Notes: a model not told the origin generated them from the letters alone. 64,000 nt of DNA from Nymphalis io (GCF_905147045.1 NC_065918.1:14632001-14696000), one strand, 5' to 3'. Shown: positions 10,201 to 22,959, counted from the stretch's first letter. Made by a program: numbers and translations.

Positions 10201-11984
10201 CAAATTCGCATATCAACTATATTGGAATAGAATGTTATTTTAAATTATACTTGAAAGTACCAGATATGGGCGCAATTATTTAAAAAATACAAATTCTATT
10301 AAATACACATATGCAACTAATTGTTTACTTTTGTTATAAAAAAAATTAGATATATTATTGAAAATGTTTATTTATTGATATAAAATATGTATTAGCATTA
10401 GGCAAATTGTAATTTCTGTAACGAAAAACTTTGTACGAATTACATTTTGTTAGCTTATAATATTTTACGTTATAAAACATAATTACTCTATATATGTTCG
10501 TAATATTCATATCACTTATTAATGAAACCTGAGAGGAATCGTAGGTGTTAATTCATTTGAAATGTACTCGATAATTATGAAGACATATTTCACGCCCCGC
10601 GAAGTGGACGACCTAGATAGTAGACTAATAAGATAAGAAATCGAATATGTTTTTGATTAAACTTTTAACATAGTTGTTACACACATACAGAAAGATTTAA
10701 CAGACTTCCATACACACACTCATAATAACAACAAAACCATTACTCAAACATTAAATGCGGAGTTTGATTAAAATGGTTGCGTTCGAATCCAACTGAACGT
10801 ATTAAATATTTATTAAATTCCATCATTTTTCTTAATTTGAATTACGCCCTAATATTTCTGGAATAAATAAACCTTGTGTTATATTGCAAGATCTAAGATC
10901 ATGTATGTTTTGCTCTAAGCCTATATATATCTAATTATTTTTTCGAAAATTAAAAAAATGTATTATATTTTGTACTATTTATGATCTAAGACCTCTCTAT
11001 AACCAATATTTGCAAATCCATTTATAATATTAGTGAAGATCAACGTAAACAGCTTTGGTGACCAGACTGTTGTACTTTAGTAACCTATAAAAAGTATTCT
11101 ATAAAAAAAGTGGAGGATGTCACAACAGATCTGCTGCAGACTGCTTCTTGCTAAAAAAAAAGGGAAAAAGATTGCACTACGCTCCATCGTAAAGGTTCTC
11201 TGTCTCCAGAGAAACCATAAAAGCATTGGGGATCTACTGAGGCAGATCAGTCGAAGTTAAACTTATCCCGTGACGTCATGAAAAAATTAAAACATTTTAA
11301 TGCCGATCCGAATTAAAACTGAGTCTTAAATAAATTAAGCGAAAAGTAACGTTATCCTGTTTATTGAGTATTCAGATGGTGTTTGTTTCTTTCTAAGTCA
11401 ATACTTCTACAATAACAAGTGAGTGAAAGTATCGAAGTATTTAAAATTGTAGAAATAAAGTTTTAAAAGTTGGAATGTACATCGAATCCACGTTTCGCTG
11501 GCCACTAAACAATATCATAGAAAAATGCTGAATAGCCACTCGGCCCTGTCTCGGCGGTCTTAGCCGCTCACAAACTTTTATGTTGTGAAACTTGGCTGTT
11601 TGCGCTTGACATTTATTGCTTTTATATTTTACGATCCCTAGGAAAACTCGCTAAATGTTATTATACATTGTAGGTAGGGAAATGAAATGGATCTTTTCAA
11701 TCAAAAGTAGGCGGCGCTGAAAATATTGTGAGATTTTTCGTTGTCAGTGTTTTTAGTTTCATTTTAATTAATTTCAAAGTATGTAAATAATAATATATTT
11801 ACTCATATTAATATCAGTATATTCTTACATAATAAGTTAGTCGAATTAATTTAAGACATGAAGTAAGCTGTGCCATTCTTTATAAATAAATATAAGGTTG
11901 CCTATAATTTCCAAATAGTTCCCTTTTAAAAGTGAATATTTTTTAGCAAATTTTTGGCTACGAAACCAAAACAGACTTTACAAA
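10201..11984. other. AT-rich intergenic sequence
   Basis: I found no supported gene or recognised repeat. The region is low-complexity AT with isolated GC-richer patches near 11200 and 11540. Confidence 0.45.
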
Positions 11985-12110
11985 TACGTAAATAAAATTC
12001 AAGTATCTACCTGTGATTTCTAAATAACAGCTTTGTTGAGTCAATATGACTATTGTCAAGTTTTATTTTTAGCAACCATTATTTTTATTTATAAAAACGT
12101 ATAAAAATCA
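11985..12110 (+). repeat. Diverged copy of the 3.1-kb repeat family
   Basis: It shares the blocks 'aataaaattcaagtatcta' and 'ctgtgatttctaaataac' and a following 'caatatgactattg' with 3085-3145. Only the left part is recognisable. Confidence 0.4.
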
Positions 12111-12132
12111 CAAATGTAATTTTTACAATTTA

Positions 12133-12182
12133 GATCATTACTATATAATAGTAAAAATAATATCATTACTATATAATAGTAC
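12133..12182. repeat. Short tandem duplication (20-bp unit, twice)
   Basis: 'atcattactatataatagta' occurs at about 12133 and again at about 12163, separated by ten AT-rich bases. This looks like a small replication-slippage duplication. Confidence 0.7.
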
Positions 12183-12621
12183 TATTTAAGATTGTATCAA
12201 TTATAATAATTACAGTGTATGAAAAATTTTTTTACGCATATAATTTTCTACTGATATCTTAGGCATTTACTATATATACTATTATTATAAGTAATCAAAA
12301 TCACTAAAAACGAAAGCATTTTTCTTAATCAACATATAAAACAAATTGAATGCTGCTAAAACTGGATGGCTTTGCTATTTATAAATATATATAAATTATT
12401 AACTAAACTAGCAAAACTAAAAGGACGTACGTCGTACATACTCATAAAACAACTTGAGTTGTATCCGTAGCAAAAATCCGAGTATGTTCATTGAACCCGA
12501 GAAGCTGTTCCAAAAAAAAACACCATCCCAAAAAATCGTGAAACTCGTCGTTGGACGAATTGTCATAGTACATATTGTACTCGTTACCTAATATATTTGT
12601 GTCTGTAATTGTATCATTACA

Positions 12622-12780
12622 GACGAGATGAGACGATATTGCCCAGTGGCGAGAGCACGTGAATGTTAACCAATAATCACCAGTTCAAATCCTAGCAAAC
12701 TCCTAATTTTCATTTTAAAATTCATCTCATACTCGGTAGTAGAAAAAACATCGTGAGGCAAATTTTAATATATTCCTAGA
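12622..12780 (+). mobile_element. Degenerate tRNA-derived SINE (gccgag head family)
   Basis: The head 'cgagatg...attgcccagtgg' contains a short insertion. It is followed by a box-B-like 'agttcaaatcctagcaa' and the family body 'aattcatctcatactcgg' and 'catcgtgaggcaaa'. The 3' half is missing. Confidence 0.7.
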
Positions 12781-14404
12781 TTTATTAGTCTTTTTTTTTA
12801 ATTTTACCCCTTAACTTATATATTTGATTCAAACTTAAGCCGTATATTGTTAAATTACTTTAAAATAATTTTAATTAATTCAAGGATTAACTTAATTATT
12901 GCTTATTTTTCTGATGTTATACATTTTAAACATAAACAATAGTGTAATAAAAATTATTTGAGATAATCGAAAAACCGTTGAGTTTCGATTAACGATTAAT
13001 AAGCAAGTGTAACGCTTCTTTCTTGAAGCATTTTGACTTTGGTTTGACTTTGAGCATAATAAAATTTACGGTTAATAAATAATAAAATGTAATCATTTGT
13101 AGTATGGGTGTATAAATGAGATACTTAATTATTGATGAATCAATTACAAATTTTCTTCATATTGTTACGTTATTGTAATAACCTAGCCTATTTCTCGTAA
13201 CACAATGAACATGATTTAGATATTGTGAACAAATACTTCAGGAAATTATTTAGTTTAAAAAAAGAATATCCTTTTTTTAAATCAACTGGCAGATTAATAA
13301 GAACCAAGGTCTACTAATATTTTTTGTATGCTTGTATTTATATTTTGTCTTGTGCTCAGGGCCGTAATAAAATGTCTTGAAGAAATAGCAATTTGCATTA
13401 GAAAAGATTTGTAGCCCATTTAGGGAACTTTGAAGAATATTTTTTCTTAAATGAAAAATAATAATAATAAACCTGTTGATTGTATATAATAGTGAAGTCC
13501 TTCTTGAAATCGCTTTCAAAGATAAAATCTAAATTGTTATATCTTTCTTATCTTTAATGAGTGAATCGTCCCGCTTCACTGGGCTTTAAATATACCATAA
13601 TAATTATCGAGTACATTTTACAAGAATTAATTATTAGTAAGTCCGCAGGGATAAAAATTATCTCCCTTATAATTTATTCTCAGTGGACTATAAACATGAA
13701 ACTTTTAAACCAATCAATTATTAATCTTTGTCAAAAAATAGCATCACTTCTCAAAAAGCATACATAATTGAGGTCATTGACTTTACGGCTAATCTCTGCC
13801 TTAATCTCTTAGTAGTCCAAGAACGTTCCTAAGTGAATCCAGTTAAGATAGTTCCAAAGTCAAGTCAAGGTGTAAAGCAACAGTGCAAATTTACAGCTGC
13901 CGAAGGAAAGTTTTCTTATCCTGTTATCGATTCTGGTTGTATGTATTTATTTCTAGTAAGCCATGTGACGATTTTGCATGCGTTAATACGAATCAAATTA
14001 GTATTGTAATAGATTCCAACAAAATTTACACGAAAAAATTTCAAAAGTAGTTGCCATGGTGATATTATTAAAATGAATTAAAATCATCAAAAAGACAAAG
14101 CAATATTTTTTTTAATAATTACTTTGATATGAATTTTATAAACCACATAAGTAAAAGTTTATTTATGACATCATAATGAAGATATGAAATTTTTATGAAT
14201 ATAATTACAACTATAGAAAATGTAACCAAAAAAAACACTTCAAATATTATACAAATTATTTTTTTCTGATTAATGTAATAAATTATAATGAAAAACAAAC
14301 AACAAACATTATGTAATTCAAACAAAAATCTAATAATAAAGACAAAAAAAGGACATATATACATATAATAAATAGAAACCGCATGTCTCTACATTGAATA
14401 AATT
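12781..14404. other. AT-rich intergenic sequence
   Basis: I recognise no gene or repeat. Open frames at 13277-13519 (-), 13561-13767 (+) and 14119-14364 (-) are low-complexity I, F, Y, K and N strings. Confidence 0.5.
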
Positions 14405-14678
14405 GACGAGCCGGTTGGCGTGGTTGGTAGATATTTGCCCTTCACGCCGAAGGTTGTGGATTCGATTCCCACCCAGGACAGAGATTTGTGTGCATGAAGA
14501 TTTCTATTTGTCCTGAGTCTAGGTTTAATTATCTATATAAGTATGTATTTACAAAAGAAAAGTAGTATATGTAGTATATCAGTTGTCTGGTTTCCATAGC
14601 ACCTTTGTACAAGCTTAATTTGGGATCAAATGGCCGTGTGTGAAAAATGTCCCAGGATATTATTATTATTATTATTAA
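14405..14678 (+). mobile_element. tRNA-derived SINE with an ATT-repeat tail
   Basis: It opens with a tRNA-like head: box-A-like 'tggcgtggttggtagat' and box-B-like 'ggattcgattccca'. The body includes 'ttgtcctgagtctaggttta', 'gtctggtttccatagcacct' and 'gatcaaatggccgtgtg'. It ends in an ATT microsatellite tail (about 14660-14676). An inverted copy lies at 63376-63906. Both promoter boxes look intact, so this copy could be transcribed by Pol III. It is not a functional tRNA gene because no acceptor stem closes. Confidence 0.85.
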
Positions 14679-15040
14679 ATCTATTCATAAAAGAGAGTGA
14701 GAGTTAAAAAAAGAGGTAAGAGTGAGCTGTCTGATGTCTGTCTGACTGTATGTAAGAAGCTACTGAATGAATTTTCTTGCAGATTAAATAGGTAGATAAA
14801 GCTCAACTTGGAATAATATTTAGGGTTTATTCATTGAAATCGAATTACAGTGAAAAAATATTATATTTATCGTAATATAATTATCGTTTTTTAAAGATAA
14901 TTTAAAATTTGTCGTCTATACATATATTACCTATAATAAAAAATGTAGAACACTACGAAAAGGCATTTTCTAACATATCGTAATAAAACCCAATACGAAC
15001 TCACCGGCACCAGCTAGTTATAATATTTGTAAAAATAATA
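14679..15040. other. AT-rich intergenic sequence
   Basis: I recognise nothing here. A short purine-rich patch lies at 14690-14730. Confidence 0.45.
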
Positions 15041-15253
15041 ATGTCCTCCAGAACGATTTCGGACACGGCGGCCAATCTCAAGAGATATTAGCCAACTACG
15101 CAGTAGATATTATAGTGCACAAGTGTGTGCGCTAACGCAGGTGCACTCTCTTTTCCCTAACTCTCATAATCCGATGGGACGGCAATCCGATATGACCGGA
15201 CAGGACCTCCGGGTCTGCGGCCTTACATCAAGCTAATAGACAAACGAGGTAGT
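15041..15253 (-). mobile_element. tRNA-derived SINE (tggtctagtggc family), internally deleted
   Basis: On the plus strand the blocks 'atgtcctccagaacgattt', 'ggccaatctcaagagatatt', 'tagtgcacaagtgtgtgcg' and 'aatccgatgggacgg' match the copy at 32703-33074. Here 'gaccggacaggacctccg' joins body directly to head, so the central part (the 'cccaataaatctttattggc' region) is deleted. The head reads minus-ward at about 15215-15253. Confidence 0.85.
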
Positions 15254-15292
15254 TCCTCGCTGGTCTAGTGGCTTGGCGTTGGTCTAGAGATA
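15254..15292 (+). mobile_element. Truncated SINE head, head-to-head with the previous copy
   Basis: 'cctcgctggtctagtggctt' is the box-A end of the same SINE family, in the opposite orientation to the copy ending at 15253. Only the first 35-40 bases are present. This head-to-head junction is unusual for simple retroposition. Confidence 0.6.
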
Positions 15293-16976
15293 GCTAGTAT
15301 ATATCATATATATATTAAAAATTTGGTCTCAATATCTTGATTGATTGGTTGTTAATAGATTTTTATGAAACAAACAATATGAATAACAGACTATTTATAT
15401 TTGGATAAAATAAAGTTTTAACGGTAAATATGTTAGTTCTCAATCTGCTATTTCATTCGTAAGTTTAGAAAAATATGTTCATTTCTCCAACAAAAGAATA
15501 AAATTGAAGAGCACAACTTTACGGGGACTCGTTAGGAGAACCGACGCGAGGTATAGCATAAAACAAATACTTGATAGCTAGCAATGTCGACTAAGATCCG
15601 ATTTCTTTTTATTTTTCTTGACCAAACGGTTATAATCAGATTGTTTTACTGGATGCATTTCCCGACTTTTTATGAATTTTATTATCATCGCTATTAATAT
15701 TGTTCAATTTCACAATATTTCATCAATTTTAATATATATTGTTTTTGTGTACTGATTTTTGTGTTTTGATTACACTCTTTTACTTGGATTCCTATAAAAG
15801 TGAGATAATTATAAATTGAAATAAAGAGATTTTTATTGTCTTTTTTTAATACTATATTAGGTAAAGATGAATGTTATAAAATGCTGACACTAATTGGTTC
15901 ACTATTGGAACTATAAGTGTAGATAAATATGACATATTGATGTGATATAAGTACTATTAAGAACTAAATTTTTACTTAATTTAAGAGACAAAAATATTAA
16001 AACATATATTATCAAATGAATAAAATAACTCATCCATTACCATCCAGTCCATTATCAAGTCATTGTATATTCGCTATCATAAAATCCACAATGCACTTAG
16101 CATTTGATAACTAAAAAAAAGCAAATAATATAAAAAAATCTATTTAATTTGTCATGTACATATATTAATGTAGAAATTGTATTCTGTATATTTATTATAT
16201 TAAAAAAATGTTGTTTAGATATAGCTCATTGTGTCATTGAGTCGAAGAGAGAAGTTAGTTTAGTTCAGAGCTTTCGAATTGTAAAAACAAAAATCGAAAA
16301 TTAATAGAAATAACGCGTTCGTGAAATATAAGAAAGTGAATTGTAGCACTGACGATGAGAACTATAACGTTTAAATGATACACTCATCAAAATAGTTTAT
16401 CACCAATCATTATATATAAGTTCATTTTTATGCAACATCACGAGTAGCATTTCAGCGAACTTTACCAAAACATTTAAAATATGTGCCATTATAACCTAAT
16501 ATGTATATAAAGAAATAGAGAAATATGAACGATAACCTTAGATGAATCTATTAGACATTACTCACGCGATATCGACGTAGTCGCAATGTTCATTTCACAC
16601 AATCAAAGGCTTTAGATAAGTTATAAAGTATCCATTTCGCAATCCGTGGCTAATCCACAATTCAAATATATTTTAATGAATTTTAAAAATGGAATTTCTT
16701 TTCTTGTTAAGAACAGAAAATCGCTTGTACTCCACTTTTTCAGGTAGGGAATTAATGAAGACCGATGAGCTTAAGTGCATTGAATAAATCTTACATTTGC
16801 GGTGAATCCAAGGCTTTATCTCGTTGATTTGCTCTCAATCGCCTTAACTACTATTTACGTATAAAATTATGTAAAATTACATATTAACTCAATATATTTA
16901 GATCTCAAATTATTATATAAAAATTAGTCGTTAAACATGTCACCGTTATTATAAAAACTAAAGTAACATCCTCCAA
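15293..16976. other. AT-rich 5' flank of GluRI
   Basis: I recognise no gene or repeat. Confidence 0.45.
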
Positions 16977-17105
16977 TTGTCTGAGCCTTCTTTCCTCGTG
17001 AAGAGAAGGTGCTTTAAAGCATTCCAAGCATAACATGAAAACATGAATTAAGCTCTGGAAAGCCTCCTGGTGCTTTCCCGGGCTCTAGCCACTGGACCTT
17101 TTCAG
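16977..17105 (-). mobile_element. Very degenerate tRNA-derived SINE remnant
   Basis: On the plus strand 'ctttcctcgtgaagagaagg', 'gctttcccgggctc' and 'tagccactggacc' resemble the reverse of the gccgag-head SINE (3' end, box B and box A in that order). Divergence is high. Confidence 0.4.
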
Positions 17106-19189
17106 TTTTTTATTACATCTATGTAAGCATAGACGTAAACTTTAAACTTAATAAAACTCACAATCGCAATAAAACTCTTGAAGGCAAAAAATATATTGAT
17201 AAGTTAAATTTTCTTGTTTATTATTCTTGAATAACATTTTGTAGTTTCAACTTGCTTTAATAATTTCGTATCTCAACACCTTAAGTCAGAAAGCTAAACA
17301 CAGTAAAGCGATCGAAGATCGGTTCTTTAATCCTTGAGAGCTCAAAGAGAAAATAAAAGATATTTCCATTGCAAATTTTGGCAAGTTTGATTTTGATCGC
17401 CACTTTAGGGAGGCCAATGAGGAACAAGATTGGCTAAACTCGTAGTTTGAAGTGAGTGAAATGCAAATTCGTTTGTGTCTTAAAGAGGAAATTAGACAAA
17501 GTTACAGCTGCGCTACTTTAATCATAAAACTGATTAAGACTGTGCCTTTTTAAATTAGTTATGTAATAATTCGATCACAATCATTACAATAAGATATCAC
17601 AGGATTTAAAATATATCAAATTCATTCAATTATTATATTGCCGTATTCTTTTTTACATTAAGTTATTATTTATTGCTAATATATATTAAAACACACTCTA
17701 TTTTTTGTCTTATAAATGTCTATAAGCATATTAAATCATTTCTAATGCCTGTCACATCGTGATTGTTAATCATATATCAGCTTATCGTTTTGGATTTTGA
17801 TTCTGGTTAGAATATTGAATGAGTCAATGTTAGGCCATGTTATCATGGGCATAATATATACACAATAAGGTTAGGGCAATTTCGTAGAGACGAGAAAATT
17901 TTATATTATGTTATAGCCTGAATTTCGTTAAAGGACATTGTACCCTAAGAATAATATAATATCATCATAGTGTATTCTTTTGAATTTTTTCTTAAAGACT
18001 ATGATATTATAGTGTACAGGTGCATGTATGTACATATACAGTCGCTATTTCTTTTCATTCACACTAGCTAGACGCTAGATCTTAATCAGGCTTATGTGTA
18101 ATTTAAACACCACCAGCTTCTAGTCTGCGTTTTTTTTTTTTACAAATCACCTAACATACTATATTAAAGGAACTTTTTATCTACAATCATGTAAACTATC
18201 CACTACATCAAGATTATCCAAATTAAAATGCTGGGTACCGTAAAACTATGTTTAAAATACAAATGTTCTCCTAAAGCGATAAATGACTAGTTCTTACAAT
18301 ATATAAAATGTATCGTATAATATATTATTCTGAAAATAACAATTTAATTTTCTTTTAAGAATTCACTAGGCACAATAACTTGTGTATATTATTGTTCTTC
18401 TTCACTTCTCCTCCTTCGAGGTTCTATTCAACCATGTACAAAAGAAACTTTATGTTATAATACTCTTGATATTGTGATTCCTTAGCACTTACACAATAAC
18501 GTCGGATCATTATAAATATTTATCTCTAAATATTATTTTAAGCATCAAACGAAATTTACTTTTTAAATACTATTGACTTGCATTTATGAAAAGTAGTCGT
18601 TAAAAGTTAAATCATTAACAAAATTGCTTTCAATGTTAATTATTTTTGTCAAAGCTTATCTAACATTTTATTAGAATTTTATGGGACATTTAATGTAAAT
18701 GAAAAAGTATAAAGTAATTTATAAATAATATAATAATATATATTCTCATCAAACACTATATTTTTAACAAAAAATAATCCATAAATAATGATTCATAGAC
18801 TATAAACATATATGATATATATTTACTTATTTGTCATAAATATAAAAAGGGCGAACTAACTTTTACCGATGAAAAGATAATTCGTTTTGGACATTTTATG
18901 TGCGTTGTAATTTTTAAAAACGTATTATATTAAATACTTCTAAAAGCGATATCGGAATAAAGGACATATTTTGGAATTGTTACAATTAAATAAATTTTAC
19001 AGGAATTTTGAAGTGCAGACGATAAATTCTCTAAAATAAAAGTTTTCAATTATAAAAGTTTTGCATCAGGCACATATTACAATTACACTATATAGAGAGT
19101 AAAGCTTATTTCAATGTGTGACTCAAGTTGATTAATATTTTTATTATATTAAGTTGACTGTCAGTGTTAAGAATAAACTATAGGAGGCG
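17106..19189. other. AT-rich 5' flank of GluRI
   Basis: There is no supported gene or recognised repeat. This would contain any distal promoter elements of the receptor gene, but none can be named from sequence alone. Confidence 0.4.
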
Positions 19190-19404
19190 TTTGTGAGTTT
19201 CCAACGAGTGGGAGAGAGGCAGCTGGGTCGCGTCCCCCGCGTCCCATGCTACGGCCGCCCCGCCTAGCCATCAGTCGCCCCTAAGTCACAGGTTCGTACG
19301 CAGCATCCGATTTCGAAAGAATTTTCGCACAGAATCTTTCGTAAGCGTGATATGCAAGCTAGTTGAGTATGTGATATAGCGGTTATAAACCTGTACTTTA
19401 AAGG
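19190..19404 (+). promoter_or_regulatory. GluRI core promoter and 5' UTR (predicted)
   Basis: A sharp GC-rich block (about 19195-19300, including 'gcgtcccccgcgtcccatgc') sits in otherwise AT-rich DNA just upstream of exon 1. An exact match to the arthropod initiator TCAGTC at 19271-19276 would place the start at A19273 and give a 5' UTR of about 132 nt. I see no TATA box at the expected distance, and the bases at +28 to +33 do not match a DPE well. The transcription start is inference. Further 5' non-coding exons upstream cannot be excluded. Confidence 0.45.
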
Positions 19405-19525
19405 ATGTCCGTTATAACGTCAAATAAGATGCGGAAAATGTGTATTTTACACACGGTCGGTTTATTATTTTCTCTTCTCGGGGTGTTGTCGGCGCAGTCC
19501 TTTCCCGTCGAAAAGATCGCTGTTG
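19405..19525 (+). CDS. GluRI: Ionotropic glutamate receptor (GluRI-like), coding exon 1: signal peptide
   Basis: The exon begins at ATG 19405 and encodes 40 codons plus one base. It ends at 19525, followed by a strong donor GTAAGT. In-frame methionines at residues 9 and 12 are alternative starts. Residues 13-30 form a hydrophobic core (ILHTVGLLFSLLGVLSA), with a likely signal-peptidase site after Ala30 (L-S-A|Q). The mature N-terminus QSFPVEKIAVG leads into the receptor's amino-terminal domain. The final G is split phase 1, and joining to 47611 restores the glycine of the V-G-A-I-F motif. The family role is a glutamate-gated cation channel subunit in the neuronal or muscle plasma membrane. 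Pairing with exon 2 across 28 kb rests on matching phase and on the known receptor sequence pattern, not on transcript data. Confidence 0.82.
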
Positions 19526-20051
19526 GTAAGTTTCTGAACACATGATACTTAATTTTATTTAAATATTTTTTTTATTTTTTTTTTTCTATTTCCTTAATTT
19601 ATTGTAACGTGGTGTTAATTTATTTTTATTATATATGATTTTAAATTTTTCTAAAAGGTTTTATTTTTTTTAATTATTTCTTAGTGTTTTGTTGCTGTCT
19701 CGTTCACACAAAAGGTCTTTGCGGTTGGATAGCGATATCGATTTTCTCTTTCTCTCTCGTCGCATTCGTCTCGCTCTTTCGTGAAATCATGTGGGATAAC
19801 AGCTATGAGAGCGCGTTTCAAAATATTTTCAATTCTACAGTATTGTTTTTGCGACTGCTGTTTAAAATATTTCGCTTATAAATACAAAGTATTATAAGTT
19901 TTCCTTTATTATCGGGCGTTCATTAAAAGATTCAGTTTTATTATTTTTAATTGATTACATTGATATTATATAAACAAATAACTTTTTTTTTTAAATAATA
20001 CAATTTAAAAAGATAATGTGTTCGACATTACTCATAAATAATATGTCACAT

Positions 20052-20395
20052 TGGTCCAGTAGGATCCTGGGATCCTGTGGTTCTAGGGTCAAGATCTGGG
20101 TCGGGCTAATAAAACCTTATTGGGCTTTTTGTCGAAAAACACTCAAAAGCATCCCGGAGTCTTGAAGTTTTTACGTTCAAACTTGGAAAGCCTGTAAATA
20201 TGTTGGATCCGCGCCTGAACTCTATCAGGTCGTAGCGGATTTGCCGTCTCACCGCTACTATTACGAGAGCGATATTATAGGGTGCACTTGTGATTGCGCA
20301 TGCACTTGTGCACTATATTAATATGCACTGCGCAGTCGACTAGTGGGTCTTGATATTAACAGCCGTGACTGCAATTGGTCTGAGAACATTTTCAT
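20052..20395 (+). mobile_element. tRNA-derived SINE (tggtctagtggc family), near full length
   Basis: It has a degraded tRNA-like head ('ttggtccagtaggatcctgg') and then the family body in order. The body blocks are 'gggtcgggctaataaaacct', 'tattgggctttttgtcgaaa', 'ccggagtcttgaag', 'gcgcctgaactc', 'gtgcacttgtgattgcgc' and 'ctgcgcagtcgactagtg'. The end is 'aattggtctgagaacatt'. It lies on the sense strand of the GluRI intron. It is more diverged than the 32.7-kb copy. Confidence 0.8.
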
Positions 20396-22893
20396 CATTT
20401 ATTGTACACATTTATTTCACCTTTAACGCGTTTTGGAGAAAGATATAATTAAAAAAGTTTCGGTAATTAAAATAATAATTATTCAAAATGGCATACATTT
20501 TTTAAGAGAGGAGGCAAAGTTATTGATCTCTACACGATGAATATTGAGTTGTCAACCATGAAGATGTTCCTAACTTGATTCTTTCGATGATGATTGATAG
20601 AAAGCCGTAGCCATCTCGGACGAGGAAGATCGGAAACTTCCACAATTATTAAGAAAAAATATAATTAAAGAAAACCATTAAATAAATTTCGAATAAAGTA
20701 ATTTAAAAAAAAATATTTGTAATAATATCATATAATATAGTAAATATAATAATAGGAATATAATAAAGTAACGACGTTAGTATCAATGCCGCGCGCAAAC
20801 AAGGGGGTAGAAAGCGGTGGCGGATTGGACATTAAGTCATATTATGATATGTCATGCCGTTTGCCGTCACGGTGTACGAATCGGTCATACCTGCAAGATG
20901 CGGCAATCGATGTTTCACATCAAAAACTTTAAAAACACATTGGATTGTTCTTTAAATATTTCATTAAAAAAAAAAAAAAACAAATAAAATTTTATATATC
21001 AATTATTTTTTCAAATCCGCAAATAAAATAAAATGTTGTGTTTGTTACCGATGCTTCAAGGTAGAACTCGGTAGGCTTTGAAACTTATAAGATGACTATT
21101 CATGTGCTTGTTATCCAATAAAGTTAATTTTCATTTTGATTTCCTTTGGTACTTTGTCTCTAGCTCTTAATGCATACAGTACATATTGTACATAATATAA
21201 TACGCTAGTTAACACACTATATACGCTAGCTAATACGCTAACAAATACGCTAGCTCACTTAATTTTTATATCGGCATACAAAACAGTAAAATTATTGATG
21301 TAAGACTTAAACTGGACTCGCACTACAATTACGCAAATATGACTAGCCATTTACGATATAACATTCACGTTGTAACTTTTTCCTATTCTAGTTGCACCAT
21401 CTATGCTTTTGACATTTGATATGATAATGAAATGACATGAAACAAATGTACATCATATTACAATCTACTCTAAAAAGATACAAATAAATTAAAAAAAAAA
21501 AAACATAAACTGGGACAAAAATATAATAATTAAAAAAAAATGTACGGTCTGTGACCCCCCGTCAGGAACGAATTTCTTTGCGATTATTTTCCAACTCAAA
21601 GTGTGTTTTAAAGTGTAGGTTTTTATTGATTATATTAGTGTATTTTGTCACATCAAAAAAAGGCAGTCCTCCTTTCTTCAACTCTTTCTGATTTTTATAT
21701 TTTATGCTATTTTTATTATGATTTCAATATCAAAATGTTAAGAAATGATTTATATTTAAAAAAATCAATTTTTTAAAAAAATTGTAATTTATTCAAATTT
21801 AAATATAAAATGGCGGTTTATAAGTTATATTTAAATACAACAACTCACTAAGTTTATTTTTTCACTATAAACCGTTATGTAACAATTAATATAAGCAAAC
21901 ATTATTTTCACTCTGTACACAGGTGACGCTGTTAATATTTTTCAATAACTATTGGAATATAAATTTTGTGTTTTAGACATTTATAAAATAAAATCAAATA
22001 CCCTTTCATTGTATTATTTCATGTATAATCTCTTCGTTCTAAGTTAAGTTAATTAGGGGTGAAATTACCAAAAATCCTTTCTTAATGTGTGCTTTCATCA
22101 TAAAATGCCTCCACTTCAAAATTTCAAATTTCTAACCCCTGTGGTTTAGGCTCTGTGTTGATGAGTCAGTCAGGATAAGTCATTTAATAAATACATATAA
22201 TGACTTGTACTGGCTGACTATATATATATATATCCCTATAGAATGTCAAGTGTGATTGTATCTTAATTTGTGCTTATAATAGAAATAAATATTTTTATAA
22301 TAAAATATAATTGAAAGTAAATTACATTAATTAAGTAATTTTAAATAAGTAAATAAATTATAATCTCTGACGATGAAATTAATATCAATATTATTAAATT
22401 GTAACTCGTCGAGTCAAGCTGCCACAGATATTTAACACGTTTCCCAGCACGCTATTTAAATTCCCTTTCTGTAATTTTAAAATCCGTATGCAATATTGGA
22501 AATATTTTGTATTAATCATTTAACGTCATTCGATACCAACATTTTTGATTCTATTTACATTTTATTTATCCTTTTATTAAATATTCAGGAATTTTGAAGT
22601 ATCTTTAATAACTACATATTCAGTTATTTTATTTAAAAACTATTGTTGATCCAATTTAAATTTCCTTTTGTGCTTTTCTTCATTCCATATTTTAAGAATC
22701 TTTACACTTACAAAACTACTTTATTAAACAAGATTATTCGTTGTTCGGTCGTCTTGAGCTGTTTACAATAATTCTTCAAAAAAATAGATCCAATCTCTGA
22801 TACTTTTTCATTTGTATATTTGCTAATCTCAATCTCAAGGTAGAATGCGCTAGCGATCACATGACGTCTTCCGAAGAGACGGAGTGGGTAGTG
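20396..22893. other. Intron 1, AT-rich unique sequence
   Basis: I recognise no repeat apart from a short imperfect tandem of 'tacgctagctaa'-like units at about 21200-21255 and an AT dinucleotide run near 22220. A GC-richer patch lies at 20785-20910. Confidence 0.4.
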
Positions 22894-22959
22894 CTCGGTT
22901 TTTTTTGTGGGTATTTTACATACTTCCCGTATGTAAAATACCCACAAAAAAAAACCGAG
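22894..22959. repeat. Near-perfect 30-bp inverted repeat with a 5-nt loop
   Basis: The left arm 22894-22923 starts 'ctcggttttttttgtggg' and ends 'ttttacatac'. The right arm 22929-22959 is its reverse complement with one extra A in the homopolymer. The loop is 'ttccc' (22924-22928). It lies inside GluRI intron 1, so it should be transcribed as a long hairpin in pre-mRNA. A 79-codon minus-strand open frame starting here is an artefact. A template-switch origin is as likely as a functional hairpin. Confidence 0.9.

Noticed and set aside
14405..14480. A tRNA gene suggested by well-formed box A and box B sequences
   Set aside because: The acceptor arms do not pair and the sequence continues into a shared body with an ATT tail. 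It is a SINE head, and so are the heads at 32.7-33.07, 52.4 and 63.9 kb.
22708..22947. A 79-codon minus-strand open frame
   Set aside because: It starts inside the 22.9-kb hairpin and runs through ordinary intronic sequence. It has no protein similarity that I recognise.
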